Positions 1-12,400 of a DNA stretch of 64,000 nucleotides are shown in pieces (position 1 is the stretch's first letter; every line of letters starts with the position of its first letter). The DNA comes from Daucus carota subsp. sativus (Eukaryota; Streptophyta; Magnoliopsida; Apiales; Apiaceae): the NCBI RefSeq assembly GCF_001625215.2, contig NC_030385.2, positions 2,287,135-2,351,134 on the forward strand, in the 5' to 3' direction. Below the pieces are notes generated by a model that had not been told where the DNA came from, ran no database searches, and saw only the letters and a list, made by a program, of their open reading frames with translations. The position numbers and the translations under genes are program-made.

Positions 1-649
1 CAGTTTGTTCTCAAAATCAAACCTAATGTGTCCATACAGTTTATCAAAAGAAGGTCCACGACCTCGACGTCCTTTTCCTTCAACGATAAGAAATGAATGT
101 TAAATCGAATTGTGCTATACATTGAAAAACAAAACTTGCAGGGGACATCCAAGTACCTTCCAAGGAAGCATTTCCTGCTAATGTTGGTCGGGTTGGATTG
201 AATTCTTTCGTGACAGCATCCACGTTTGTAAGATTGGCACTCCGAGACACGTTGGTATCAAGGTTGGCAGGAGGAGTTCTTCCTGGAGGGGATAAGGAAT
301 GAAAACAACAGGATGAATAAGAATGCGGAGATATGTATCAGATCGCAAAGTTGCGTACGTAAATGATAGTTCACACACTCCGCAAGATGCACAAATTAAA
401 TAAATGATAAGAGTATATACCAGTTGTTGAGATAGTGTTAACATTCTGCATACTCCTGATTCTATTTTCCAAGAACTCATTTAATGCTGCGCCACCAACA
501 CGTTTCTTCGATCCTAGGATCAACCAATTAGGACATCTTAAAACTACCATCCAATACAGGAGATAATTTTCGAATCTTATATTGTTAAGTTTATAACCTG
601 ATACCTGTTGATTCATTATCTGCAACTGTATCAATACCACGCTTCATTC
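1..649 (-). CDS. Unrecognised gene, 3' part beyond window edge
   Basis: Four exons on the minus strand join cleanly: 649..605, 513..421, 282..136 and 77..1, running off the left edge. Each internal junction has GT and AG borders and every intron is phase 1, so the frame stays open. The first possible start seen is the ATG at 647..645 (MKRGIDTV...); an earlier coding exon cannot be excluded. The translation is polar, with an N-terminal basic patch (SKKR), a threonine/asparagine-rich middle (NVSRSANLTNVDAVTKEF) and a basic stretch (ARKGRRGRG) followed by SFDKLYGHIRFDFENKL at the edge. I recognise no domain. The consistent phases argue for a real, perhaps nuclear or nucleic-acid-binding, protein, but function is unknown. 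A captured gene inside a transposon is an alternative. Confidence 0.5.
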
Positions 650-2208
650 CTGCAAAGGATTATGTCAACATCATAATATACGACACATGTGAAGAAACAA
701 CCTAACTCCAGAAACGTATATCAAAAATGTTGTTGATAATCCCTAAACAACTGATAGTAACCTCCCATTAACATAACATGAGGATCTGCTTTAGTCGATT
801 TCTGAAGCGGGAATTCAAGATGATATCATGACATTAAATCAAACACCTGGAGTGTCGGAGATGCTATATACAAATATACACAAAACAAATGCAAAAATCA
901 TCAAAGGAAGAACGAAGGATTGCAGTCCAACTTACTATTCCTGGACTTCTGTGCATATAGCGATCACCTGTTTATATCCATAAATCGAGAACGCGACGTT
1001 TTTCACGAAGCATGATCTGCACTCTATGTCGTGTAAGATTATATTGAAAAAGTTATTGACAATTTATTGTTTTTTGAATTTTTCTGAATAATTGTATTGA
1101 TTATAAATTTATACTCATAAATTAAAAATTCAGAAAGCATGAAACTAAAATATCATTTTTATGATCTTAAAATGGTTGTGGGACCTTTTATGGGTATTTT
1201 CTTATCGAACATTAAAGTTTTATTGTCTAAGTGTCCTCGGTATCTCTGCATGTCCGAGCGTTAATTGGTAAACTTTCTTGAATGAGAGGAACTTCTTGCA
1301 GCAGTTTTTGTATTCTGATACAATTTGTTATACGAAAAAGTATCTTGTGACAAAAAAAAATGCTTGCAAAAGGTGCCCCAGCAGGAAGCATTAAGACCCA
1401 TACGAGAATTTAGAAATCCGGCGTGCACACATAAAACACTTAATTGTTAGTCATTTATCCGCCTGCCAAAAAAATTGGGACAGAATTTGGATACATATCC
1501 CGAGTGAGCATCAATGCTGCCCCAAAACTAAATTATGTTATGAAGGATTTGCTAGGCTGGAAGATCCAGCAGTAGCAACTGAGTTGCAAAAATACGAGGA
1601 ACAAGCGAGAAAACTGTAAGGAGAAAAGAAAGATTAGGCATGTAGAGGAGTGGAGACATTATGCCTGGTGAAGGCAAGAAGCATTTTGTGAGGAAAGCCG
1701 GTGGGAAATGGTAGTACACATCTTTGTAGCCTGATGATTTGACATCAGAGGAACAAAGAGAAGCCTGATGAAAACACTGAGTTTCTTCGCTAAGGAAACT
1801 ATATCAAATTTTTTAATCAGTACAGATTCATATAGTTTTATATCTCAGTTCCCAGGGAAATAAAATTATCTCAGGCTCTCTCAGCTCATGAAACATATAA
1901 TTCAAAATAGCACAGAGCAAGGAGGAACTGGCTACTGAGCAACAAGAAAACTAACGGATAGAATCTCATATACACGGTCATATGTCAATAAAATAAGGAA
2001 GCTGAGTACAAATTTGAAAAACCGATAATTCAAGAGGAAAAAGAACTAAAATCTATGATCTAACAGAGCCAAAAGCTCGAAACTACATTTCAAGAATCAA
2101 AAGTAGATCAGAATCTCTTTCTGCTGTAATTATCATGCCTGGTGGTCTGCCACTAATTCTATGGCTAAAACATTACCACTTTCAAGGATGGACCATTCTC
2201 TATCCATC
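650..2208. other. Intergenic, includes calnexin 3' UTR side and repeat debris
   Basis: No convincing gene. About 1195-1310 resembles 36205-36320 (shared ATTAAAGTTTTATT and GAATGA-AGGAA blocks), so it is the relic of a dispersed retroposon. At 1550-1620 the plus strand reads LEDPAVATELQKYEEQARKL and then hits a stop; no intact exon structure could be built around it. Roughly 1860-2208 is the likely 3' UTR region of calnexin. Confidence 0.4.
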
Positions 2209-5200
2209 TTAGTCATCACGCCGAACAGTCCTCCTCCGAGGTGCTGCTGTATCATCACTGTCATCCTTCTTCTCGTCACTTTCCTGAATGCTTGAAGGCT
2301 CAGCTGCATCAGTCTTCTTTACTTCAGCAGTGACCTTTGTCTGCTAATAGATAGTACTGTTAGAATTGTCAAAAAAGTAATTTCTATAATCTATGTACAA
2401 TAAGGGTCTTGACTTACAGGCTTCTTTCCACCAAAGAGAAGTTTTAGCAGAACTGAGAAGAAAACCACCACTATAGAGACAAGTACGCCAATTGTAAGGT
2501 TTGGTTGCTTCTCAGCCTTCTCAATAGCATCCTGCAAGACAAGGTTCGAATGAGCCGAGTATAGGACAGTATATCAACATCAAGGTGTACTCATAAATAG
2601 TCTATAGTTAATTACCAAAATTTTGAATTTGTGGTTCTGCAGGAAAGGAATGTCCGCAATCTTGTAGAGTAGTTCAAACACCTTCTTCTGCAATAAATAG
2701 GAAAAGTCAATTTCTAAACCAAGGTAATCAGTTGTTAAATTACTAAGCCACACATAATTAGAAAAGGCAACCCAAAGCATTACCTGGATGCCCTTGAGAC
2801 CATCTGACGCACTGCTTGCTTCTTCCTCAGCCTTCTGTTTCTCTTTCTCCACATCAAACTTTGGCTTCCATTTTGTCTGCCTGTATGATTCAGCAACCTT
2901 CTCATCACTTGCTATCAAAATGTTGTCGAACAATATGCCATCTTGCATTGTCCAAATCTCAATGCCAATTGCAGCAATTGGCTCATAATCTGGTCTGTCA
3001 AGTTCAAAGTAGATGGGGTTTGGAATTTGCTGAGGCTTCCATATACCCTTGTAGCTGGGGTTGTCGATAAGTGGAGCATGCCATTTACCTTTGTATGCTG
3101 GGTTACTCTTCATTGGCTTCTTCCACTCACCACAGCCAGGAGCCTCCTCACACTTAGGGTTATCAATCTTTGGAGCCTCCCATTCACCATCCTCCTCATC
3201 ATCCCAATCTTCAGGTTTGGATGCCTCGGGATCTTCAATTTCCTCAGGCTCATCATCCAACCATCCTTCAGGTTTTGTAGCTTCCTCATCTTCAATTTCC
3301 ATAGGTGCATCCTCGTCCCAATCATCTGGTTTTGTGGCATCTGGATCTGGAATCTTAGCTCTCTCATCCCAATCCTCAGGCTTCTTATCATCTGGATCAG
3401 GGATAGTCTTGGCTGGAATTAGTGCTGGCTCAAAGTCATCAGCTGATAGAATGTTGACCTTTTTCTTTTCTTCTCCATCAACCAAGATCCTTATCTCGTT
3501 ATCAGGCTTCAAAATGGCAGTGTACACATGGGTCAATTTGTCTGATGGCACTGATGGTGGGTTCTTGACATGATGCTCAACATACTCTCCACTCTTTGGG
3601 TTTTTATGTTTTAGAATAAAGTGGACTTTGTTTGTAGCCCCACATTTATCAGGTCCAAACATTATTGAGTATGGAGATTCATTGTCAAATCCCTTCGGCA
3701 CCCACCCAGCTTCCTGGGGTCGGAGATATTTGAGATACGCACCACCACACTCAAGGCCATTTTGAAGACGTGTCTCAAATTGGAGAACAACAGTTCCGTC
3801 CTTGAGATTTACAGGTTCCTCAAGCTCCTTCACAATTGCATACTTCCTGGCCGGCTCACTCACGAGAAGCCCATAATCCTCATGTCCTTCACTTTTTGAG
3901 TGCTTCCATGCACCTGTAGCAAGAAAAAGAACATTCATATGAGACCTCAGGTCCTCAATATCATGTTAAATAACTTTCACTGGTAATGAGTGTACAAACG
4001 TGGCAGATAAAATACTAAGAAGAGAACATATGAACTACTAATACATCTGCAATGCCACTAGTATGGACAAGATAGAATGGGATGGTTGAACATGGTGGAA
4101 AACCCACTGCAGGTCAATTTCCAGTTCCAAAAAACTTTGTATCAGAACAATTTATTTTGTGATACTGCCTTAAAGCTTAAATGGTTCCACATAACTTTAT
4201 AGTACCATATACAGACTACTTGCTTCTGTTGTAAAGAAGTCAACTATTTAAAAAATTCCTTAAATATCCAGCCAATAGAGTACTATATTGTCACAACATG
4301 TGGTTGCAATCCTTAACTGAATTGGTCTATGATGCAACTCTTTCAGAAGTACTTGCGCATACATATAGCCCACACACACACACACACCGACATAAAAAAG
4401 AGTTTAACTGCTTCAGGGTAAAAGATGAGAATTGGATCATAATAATGTTTTAATCCTGGAATTCAACAAGGTTAGTAGGAATGGCTATGAAGTTTCGCTA
4501 TAAACATGTATTAGAATCACATTCCCATTCCTGGTCTAAAATCCCATGTTCCAAACAGCCCCTTTATAGCACTCTCAAATCTCCTTCCACACATAGAATT
4601 CTCTTTAACTACTTTCTTTTAAACTCCATTTAGATAAATAATACTCCATCGATCCGCGTATTCTTTTAACTATTCTAATCGATTAACAGAGAACAAAAGA
4701 AAATACAGACCTAAACTTCTATAAACAAATAAAAAACCTAAGCTGAATTACAATATCTGACACGGATTAAACTCTTCGAAGCTAGACATAAAGGGAGCTG
4801 CATCACAGGATCTCAATTAAAATAAACTGAAACAAGAGAGCACCACATCCACACTTCAGAACATACTCTAGATAACCAACAGCTTAGTAGTCAAGTACTC
4901 ACAGCTCCAACACACACTCAAATTTCAAACTAAATCAACCTAAGTCACATCCCAAAACAATAATAACAGTCACTCTCAGCTACTCTTCATTTCACTCTCA
5001 CATTACCAGAGTACATTACACGGCATTGTATCTAACTAACTATTAGTCATATATCCCAAACCAATAATTACATTCACTCTCAACTACTCTTCACTTCATC
5101 ATTACATCATCACCAAAGTAACTTAACCAACATATTATCATAAATCTACCGCGCACTTAAACAGACAATCACAACCTAAATCAACCATTAGTTACATCCT

Positions 5201-5783
5201 GAAACCATAATTACATCCACTCTCAACTACTCTTCACTTCACTCTTACAACATCGAACTAAATTAACCGACATTTTCTCCAACTAACTAAAAGTCATGTC
5301 TCGAAACAACAATTAGAGTCACTCTCAAGTCTCAGCTACTCCTCACTTCACTATTACATCATCACCATATTAACCTAACCAACATTTTATCTTAAATTCA
5401 TCGCGCTTTAACAACAATCACAACAGAAACTATCCTATAACAAACCACACACACATAAATAATCACAAACAACACAATCAAACATTAAAATTCACAAAAA
5501 TAATTAGAAAAAGTGAAATCTACCTTGATATTCATCCTTCTCAGAAACGATCCACCGTCCACTAAACTCCTCATCGAACGGCTCATAGAAAATCTGCAAA
5601 ACACACTCACACAATCAGATCCAAACAAATCAACACACCTATACACACAAAACACAAACATACACACAAATCAAAACTAAAACGCACCGTATCGGCATCA
5701 GAAGCTAGAACACAAGCGAGCGAAGAAATCGCGAGCAACAAGACATAGCTAAGACACATCTGGCGCCTTCTAGCTTCTTCCAT
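2209..5783 (-). CDS. CNX1: Calnexin, ER lectin chaperone
   Basis: Complete six-exon gene of 537 aa: exons 5783..5688, 5593..5524, 3913..2784, 2687..2616, 2531..2418 and 2340..2209, all GT-AG with consistent phase. Calnexin is a type I membrane chaperone of the endoplasmic reticulum that binds monoglucosylated N-glycans on folding glycoproteins. Visible features are a signal peptide ([20 protein letters not shown]), the lectin domain ([24 protein letters not shown]), the P-domain with type 1 repeats (IPDPDxxKPxDWDE variants) followed by type 2 repeats (GxWxxPxIxNPxYK), a membrane helix near residues 467-490 and a basic C-terminal tail (RRRTVRRDD). Its length fits plant calnexins (about 530 aa). 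The ORF continues upstream of exon 3 only through intron, so the start is taken from exon 1. Intron 2 is 1.6 kb and carries degenerate tandem repeats. Confidence 0.97.
4915..5410. repeat. Degenerate tandem repeat inside calnexin intron 2
   Basis: About four imperfect units of roughly 100-145 bp. Each contains a version of CACTCTCA(A/G)CTACTCTTCA followed by TTCA-(C)TC-TTACA and a block like AACCTAA-CAACAT. The units are diverged from each other. Nothing suggests coding. Confidence 0.6.
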
Positions 5784-5845
5784 GTGTAAGTATAGGTGAG
5801 ATCTGTGTGTATTGTAGAGGTGAAGTAGTGTGTTTTAGTGTGTTG

Positions 5846-5936
5846 CATATATAGATCTCGGGAAAAATGTGTTTAATTTTATCGACCAGTTATATCGCGG
5901 GACACGTGAAGTGGACGAATGGGAGGGTGACACGTG
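5846..5936 (-). promoter_or_regulatory. Calnexin promoter: TATA box and two CACGTG boxes
   Basis: On the minus strand upstream of the calnexin start there is CTATATATG (5854..5846), a plausible TATA box. CACGTG palindromes lie at 5903..5908 and 5931..5936. The second sits in TGACACGTGGGA. ACGT-core G-boxes of this kind bind plant bZIP factors, and bZIP28/bZIP60 act at ACGT elements of ER-stress genes including calnexin. The spacing and identity fit an ER-stress-responsive promoter, but binding is inferred. Confidence 0.55.
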
Positions 5937-6099
5937 GGAGGAAGTGTGTTGGCTCGATTAGCAACTTGATCAACGACTCTTTATTGTTTTTGTTATTTGA
6001 CTTGTTTTAATTGTGATTAATAATTATTAATTATCGGTGGTTGATGAGCTCAATGAATGAAGTCATTTTGTGCGTCTCATCGTCATTATCAGCTATTAA

Positions 6100-6560
6100 A
6101 CAAACCAAACTGTTTGTGAGTTACTCGAACTCGGCTCGTAAAATATTCGAATTTGATTCGGTAATAATCGAGCCGAGCTCGATTTATTTGGATGTTTTAT
6201 CGAGGCGAGCTCGAGTTTCAAATTACTCGGCTCGTAAGGGTCGACAGCCTTATCGAGCCTCTATTGTTTTTTAATTTTTTATTATAAACATATATAATAT
6301 TTTATTTATAATTTATATATTTAATTGAATCGAACTCGAGTCGAACCGATCATATTTCAAGTTTTTGTCAATATTTGGTGACTTGATTCGAGATTTCGAG
6401 CCGAACTCGAGCCTATTGAACTGTTTGTGAACCGAGCTTCGAACTCGAAATTATAGGCTCAGTCGAACTCGAGCTCGAGCCCTGAACTTTTCAGTCGAGA
6501 TCGAGCCGAGCCTGACAATGTTCGACTCGGCTTGGCTCGATTACACTCCTATTATCAACC
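6100..6560. repeat. GAGCTCGA-rich repeat element fragment
   Basis: A long run rich in TCGA/GAGCTCG words (for example GAGCCGAGCTCGATT and AACTCGAGCTCGAGCC), with an AT-rich centre near 6270-6330. One end looks like GGCTCGATTACACTCCTA at about 6533-6551. This composition is typical of non-autonomous hAT-like plant repeats, as in the element at 21294. No clear matching left terminus was found. The open frame at 6041..6274 is a by-product of this composition. Confidence 0.5.
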
Positions 6561-6610
6561 ATATTCACCCATTTTCAAAATATATAAATCATTTAAAAAT
6601 TTTACATACA

Positions 6611-8280
6611 TTTTTTTTTTTGAAAATGAATTCCATTAATTGAAGAAATAGTCATACAAAATAGACTCCAACTCCCTAAAAGGAGGAGAATCAAAATAGT
6701 TCACTCTTGACGCACAAGGAAGACTAGCTAAACTAGCTATATCGTGAGCTACTTTATTAGCTTGTCGTCGAACATGTTGAACTTTCAAATCACTATGTTG
6801 ACGAAGGATATATCTGTAGCACTCGATAGTACTCCCTACTTCTGACACATATTTCGTGTTGCGAAGCAGAGCTTTACCAATGTTAAAGAGTCACTCTCTA
6901 CTACCACCTGATCAGCAGTCAGACTATGAATCCAGTTGAGGGCCTCTTGCAGACCTACAACTTCAGCCTCTAGCACCGTCACCTTCTCCGCTATACACTT
7001 CTGCATACCAGCTACGAAAACTCCGTGATTATTTCTTAAAACCATCCCAACTTTGAAGAAAGAATCACCTTCATGGATAAGTGCATCTACGTTAAGTTTA
7101 TGCCATCCCGCATCGGGAGATTGCCAGCCAACTCGAGAACTGCCTTCGCTTTCTCTCACAAGGACTTGGGATTTTTCTTGAGCAACCACCCATTCAGTCA
7201 CTATCCTCGAACCTACTTCCATGGCAACTGCCGGAGTCATCTTTTAGTCTTCCCATACCTGCTTGTTTCTTGCGAACCATATGCCCCGTAGATCTTTTGC
7301 CACACACATCACCCTTTCTTCAGATTCAGACTCAAACTTGTGTAAAGCCCGTGAAGATAAAATTTCCACCTATATCAAATCAAACCAAGCACCCAAACAC
7401 TCCAAGCAGTAGGGGTGTGCACGGGTCGGTTCGGCTCGGTTTCTACCTAAAACCGTTACCAAACCGTGTATTTCGGTTCGGTTCGGTTTTTAGGTAGAAA
7501 CCGTAACCGAACCGTTTCAAATGGTTTTTTCGGCTCGGTTAACCGTTGGTCGGTTTCGATTTTTTTCCGGTTTTTATATGAATAGAAACTACTATACAAA
7601 TTTAATACTTTTATTAATTTCAGAAAAATATTTATATACTTATTATATCAATTTCTCTTACTAAAATATATAATTAATATATTGTAGCATATATATATAT
7701 ATAATATGTTATATATAATAATATATAATAAATGTTATATTTTTATTATATATTATATAAACGGTTCGGTTTTAGGGGTAAAACCGTAACCGTTACCAAA
7801 CCGTTATATCGGTTCGGTTAGGTTACGGTTTTTGTCGGTTACGGTTTTTTTCGGTTTGGTTTTTCGGTTTTTCGGCTCGGTTTCGGTTTTTCGGTTTTTT
7901 TTGCTCACCCCTACCAAGCAGGCTTTTGCGTATTGGCACTCCAGAAAAGCATGCCGCATATGTTCTATATCTTGCTCACACATTAGGCACATAATAGAAG
8001 TATGCACCCTTTTTCCTCTTAGCAACCATCTAACAGGTATATTATTCTTGCAGACCCTCCATAAGAAATATTTCATCTTCTGAGGAAATTGTAACTTCTA
8101 CAATCTCCGCCACCCATTTGAGCCATCTTCCTCTGAACTGCTGTTGTTACTCTCCTGCCAGTAGTGATAGCCAGACTTAGCTGTGTAACGACCATCCACA
8201 GTATGCATATCCATGCTACTCAATCTTGTATTTGGATTTGCGGAATTCTTGTCTGCAATGCATTCAACATCAAACATCAT
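6611..8280 (-). pseudogene. LINE retrotransposon 3' half (zf-RVT + RNase H), broken
   Basis: Read on the minus strand, the fragment contains a reverse-transcriptase zinc-binding region (YFLWRVCKNNIPVR, then CLMCEQDIEHMRHAFLEC) followed by an RNase H domain (KLNVDALIHE, MVLRNNHG, LEAEVVGLQEAL, VVVESDSLTLV and VQHVRRQANKVAHDIA). This is the C-terminal layout of plant non-LTR retrotransposons. It ends in a T run at 6611-6621, which is the poly(A) tail in element orientation. It is dead: an in-frame TAG lies near 8096 just before the KLQFPQKMKYF motif, the RNase H frame is shifted near 6840, and a 504-bp hAT element splits the zinc-binding region. Upstream reverse transcriptase is missing. Confidence 0.8.
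7410..7913. mobile_element. hAT-type non-autonomous element, 504 bp, perfect 8-bp TSD
   Basis: Termini are TAGGGGTGTGCACGGG on the left and GCTCACCCCTA on the right, giving inverted ends. It is flanked by an exact 8-bp direct repeat, CCAAGCAG, at 7402-7409 and 7914-7921. The interior is rich in CGGTTCGGTT words with an AT-rich centre. It has no coding capacity. It lies inside the LINE relic, so it is the younger insertion. Confidence 0.88.
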
Positions 8281-8282
8281 GA

Positions 8283-8420
8283 AAGGTTTGTCGTATCTTA
8301 GTCACGTCCCATTATTTAATGTCTGGACGGAAATACTCCTTCAACTTGTCAGGTTTGTCGTATCTTAACCACGTCCCATTATTTAATGTCGATAGAAATA
8401 TTCCTTCAACTTGTCATTTC
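8283..8420. repeat. Tandem duplication, about 67-bp unit x2
   Basis: The block GGTTTGTCGTATCTTA..CACGTCCCATTATTTAATGTC..GAAATA.TCCTTCAACTTGTCA occurs twice in a row with a few differences. It sits at the upstream edge of the LINE relic and its origin is unknown. Confidence 0.75.
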
Positions 8421-9400
8421 TGCTGTTGTTCAAATGATGATTCTCTATGGATAATTAGCCTTCCCCCCTCAGCCACTGATCCGAAAAGATGTTGATGCTT
8501 TGCCCATCCCCTAACACCCATTTAAAACCCTTAATCAACGCTTATTTAGCTTCATATATACCCTTCAAGATAAAACTAGCATCTCATCTCACTTTAGCTT
8601 TTATGATGTGTGACATCCCTAACATTATTGATTATGGCTTTAATTCTAGTCCCACAATTTCATATCATATGTGCACTTAATTTTTTGAAATTTCATGATT
8701 GTTTAATCTCGAATCTTCAGGGACTGGGTTCTCTTTAGGAGATTATATTACATCAATGATTGATATTCTCTTCTAAGGAGAGATTGTACTCTTTTTCCTT
8801 TGTCAAATATTCTGTCCGGTCGAATTTTTTTTGATAACATTTTAATGAGGCAAACTATGATTCATATTGTAATGACAATTAAAAGGGAATGTTATAAATT
8901 GATTGCCTTATGGTCAAAAATTAAATAATTAGATTATGTTTCTCAGAAGCAGAATTTTCACATCAATTAACCTCAACCAAAAATACACCCCGACCAGCTT
9001 GATTTCTTTTTTCGTCTTTCTTCGTCTGCTCAATTTACCTCCTGTAAGGAGTTATTGTATTACTAAATATTGGCAAAAAAAAAATAAAAAATAAAATATC
9101 CAAAATATTAAAATCTAGAATTCTAATAATTATTTCCAAAACCTAGTAATTCTAATAAACTTCAATAGATAAATTTAAATAATACAATTCAAATTATGAA
9201 TCATTAGTTTAGTTTTTCAAAATTGATTTAGTTAAAAGCCTACCATTGTTTGAGTTCAATTATTTCTTGTGTTTCGGGTATTGTGATCTGGATTTTGGGC
9301 CATTTAACGCCCGAACACTTACAAACGAAGTGAACACTGTAGTCTGTAAATGAGCTGGTATCTCGGGTTGTTGAACCGGCCCGAACCATCGAGCTGAAGA
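8421..9400. other. Intergenic, no gene seen; SDR promoter at right end
   Basis: AT-rich with short stop-laden frames and no recognisable element. The last 150 bp or so before 9401 are GC-richer and probably hold the promoter and 5' UTR of the SDR gene; I see no clear TATA box. Confidence 0.4.
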
Positions 9401-12400
9401 ATGGAGAGAAAAATGAATAGAAAGGAAAGAGCGAAGCAAGAGCGAGAAAACAGACGCCACAACATCTCTCTTCTCCGCACCATCCCCTACCCCGATCACC
9501 AAAAGTAAGTCACCACCCTTTTCTTCTACTACCCATTTTACCCTCTGTCTTTCTGTTTATTCACGCTGTAACTCGATTTCCCCTAAGAATGATATTATTT
9601 CACCAAAATCATATTCGGTATATGGTTATAGTTAAATTAAAATTAATAACTAACTATATTCTTGCCATGTTATCGAACTAATTAAAATGCAGAGACTTAT
9701 TATTAGCCCAACTAGTTAGTTAAAATTTATGTCTAGAGGCTCTATTATGGAGCTGAGAAATTTATGTCTAGAGGCTCTATTATGGAGCTGAGTACGATGA
9801 TTATAAAAAAGGGAATCGCACTTAACCGGTCAACAAGATACGGTCCAATATCAATTCAGTTGATCGGAAATTAATTGGATGATTAGTTTGACGAGTTACG
9901 ATGCATAGATTAATCACTGATTTTTATTTGTCGTTTGTTGTTATTGTTTATTATACATAAGGTCTTGTTATGAAAATTGGAGAGTGAGGGGAATGTAGCA
10001 GAAAATGATGAGAAAAACGGGTTCTATTTAATCTGTGAAGCATATAGAGTACTCTTTTGCTAGCCTGCATTTCTTGTCTTAGCTCCAGTGATCAGTGTAA
10101 TGTAGATGTAAGGATGAATGGCAATTGTTTTATGATAAGAGAGACTTGAATTATACGAATTAAGGGAGGTTGAGTGTGGACTACATTGCCTTCCGAGTTC
10201 TGAGGTTACATTTTATAAACTTTAGAAGCCTAATTCGTCTCATCTTACTGCCACTTTTATTTTTTGATCCAAAAATAACAATTAGTGTGAGGAAGGGTGA
10301 GGGAATTTTGTGTTCGTGTGTGTATATATTTCTCGAGGAAGGTGAAATTACATTGGATATGTTATGTGAGCAGCATGAGATATTAGCAGGACCAGGGCAG
10401 AAGAAGAGGGTAGTTACAGTAACATGGACAGAACAACATAGATTAGGGTCTATTTTAAAAGCCCTGACATGTGCTCAAGGGTTCATTCTCGATTAATGTA
10501 TACACTGAAGTTTTATTTAGCCTTTTATTTATGGATTATATCCAGGTGGTGGTCTTCAGAAACTGTAGCTTTGGTAACTGGGGCAAACAGAGGAATTGGA
10601 TTTGAGATTGCTCGCCAACTTTTGTTGCAAGGGGTGACAGTTATTTTGACATCAAGGGGGACTGAGGTTGGTGAAGCAGCAGCAAAGGTCTTATGGGAAA
10701 CAGGATTGAAAGTGGTTTTTCGTCAATTGGATGTTACAAGTACTTCATCTGTTCAAACATGTGCTGATTGGGTACAACAAAATTATGGTGGTCTGGACAT
10801 TCTGGTAAGACTTGTCCTTCTTCCCATATCACCATTAGCACTTTTTAGTTAAAGAAATATCTTCTCGCAGTCATTTCTTAATCAAAACACACTATTTTCT
10901 GAATATTCTGCTTCTTTTTTTTGATTCAATTCATGCATGCTGAAAGTTAATTTGTTATATCATACTTCGAGGTTCACGACTTAATTTCAGATATCCATGT
11001 TTTTATACTATATTATTATTTATATTTACAAGGCTTTCTTATTTTTGTTATGTCATTACATTGACCGTTAATACTTGGTACTGACTTGAGCGAGAATTAT
11101 GCAGATTAATAATGCAGGTGTTAATTTCAACGCTTCGTCAGAAAATTCTGTGGAATTTGCTGAACAGGTTATTGCAACAAATTATATTGGAACCAAAAAC
11201 ATGATCAAAGCCCTGACCCCATTGATGAGGCCTTCTGCTGCAGGTGCACGTATTGTTAATGTGAGCTCAAGATTGGGGCGACTCAACGGCAGGCGAAATG
11301 TAAGATTACTTTCCTCAATGTAGTTATCTTCCCAATTTATTAACAACCATCCAGAAAGGGTGAACCAAGTTTTATAGTTCAGTACTAGAATCTTCAGAAG
11401 GTAGCCTTAAGATTACCTAATAATAGTATTAATATTCAAAACAGTCACAAAAGCAATCATATTACCTACTCATTTGGAAATAATCAAAATGTAGCTCTAC
11501 AAGCAAGTCTATTAGGACTAAACAAAAGAAAATGACACCTAATATACCCGAAACATTATCTACATGCTGTGCGCGGTGGTTAGTGATTGTTGATCTTTGA
11601 GATACGATGTGGTTCCCTTCTTTCTTGTTCTGAGACCGAGGAACTTGACCATGTCAGACTGTCAATCTATTTATTAATGTCTCCAGTATAGCTATCTTCA
11701 TATCAACAATGAAATTCTATATGTTGACAAGTGTGTGGATTGAATTATCTTATACGATTCTAATGTATGTAGTTCACTTCACATATTATGAACTAATCAC
11801 TTCCCCTTCTGCAGACCTGAAGTGCCAAAAGCCTTTTTGTCAGGCAACAGATATCTTGTCGTAAAAGCAAATATTTCAGAAGACTTCTTATTATGTTGAC
11901 TATATAGAATCTTTTTTAAAAGCTTAGGTACTCATCTGCAGTTAGAGATTGTATGTAGATGCATGTGTATCTGCTCCGGTTGCTGCATGTCTATCAGATA
12001 ACTTATACTCCCCCCGTCCCGGTCGGATGTATACACTGACTGTCTGCACGCATTTCGAGACTCCTATAAAGTATAGTTTCATACAGTAATACTTTTTTGA
12101 ATAAAAGTTTTAACATCAAACTTTTATTCAGAAAAAAAAGATTTAAAAAAAAAGATTATGAAACTATACTTTAAAGGAGTCTTAAAAAGCGTGCCAAAAA
12201 GTAATGTATACAATTGAATGGGACGGAGGGAGTAAGTTACAACTTGGAGAGACTGAAGGTGGATACTTTGTCTCTGAGCAATCTCTGTGTTCTGGACTTC
12301 TTTGTATTATAGAATCAAGTAATGTTACATGATATAAGTGTGTAGTTTTAGATTCTTCACTGCGGACCTTAGTATAATTTTTAGCATTTTCTGTTTTGGA

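Noticed and set aside
936-956. Possible first exon (ATG CAC AGA AGT CCA GGA ATA / GTAAGT) of the left-edge gene
   Set aside because: It ends in phase 0, whereas the next exon needs phase 1; joining would give an immediate stop.
1545-1700. Possible exon LEDPAVATELQKYEEQARKL on the plus strand
   Set aside because: It looks like protein, but stops follow at once and no splice-compatible neighbours were found, so I cannot call more than a relic.
2788-3573. Long plus-strand frames antisense to the calnexin P-domain
   Set aside because: They arise from the repetitive codon pattern of the calnexin repeats (GATGAT/CCAGAT words) and have no independent support.
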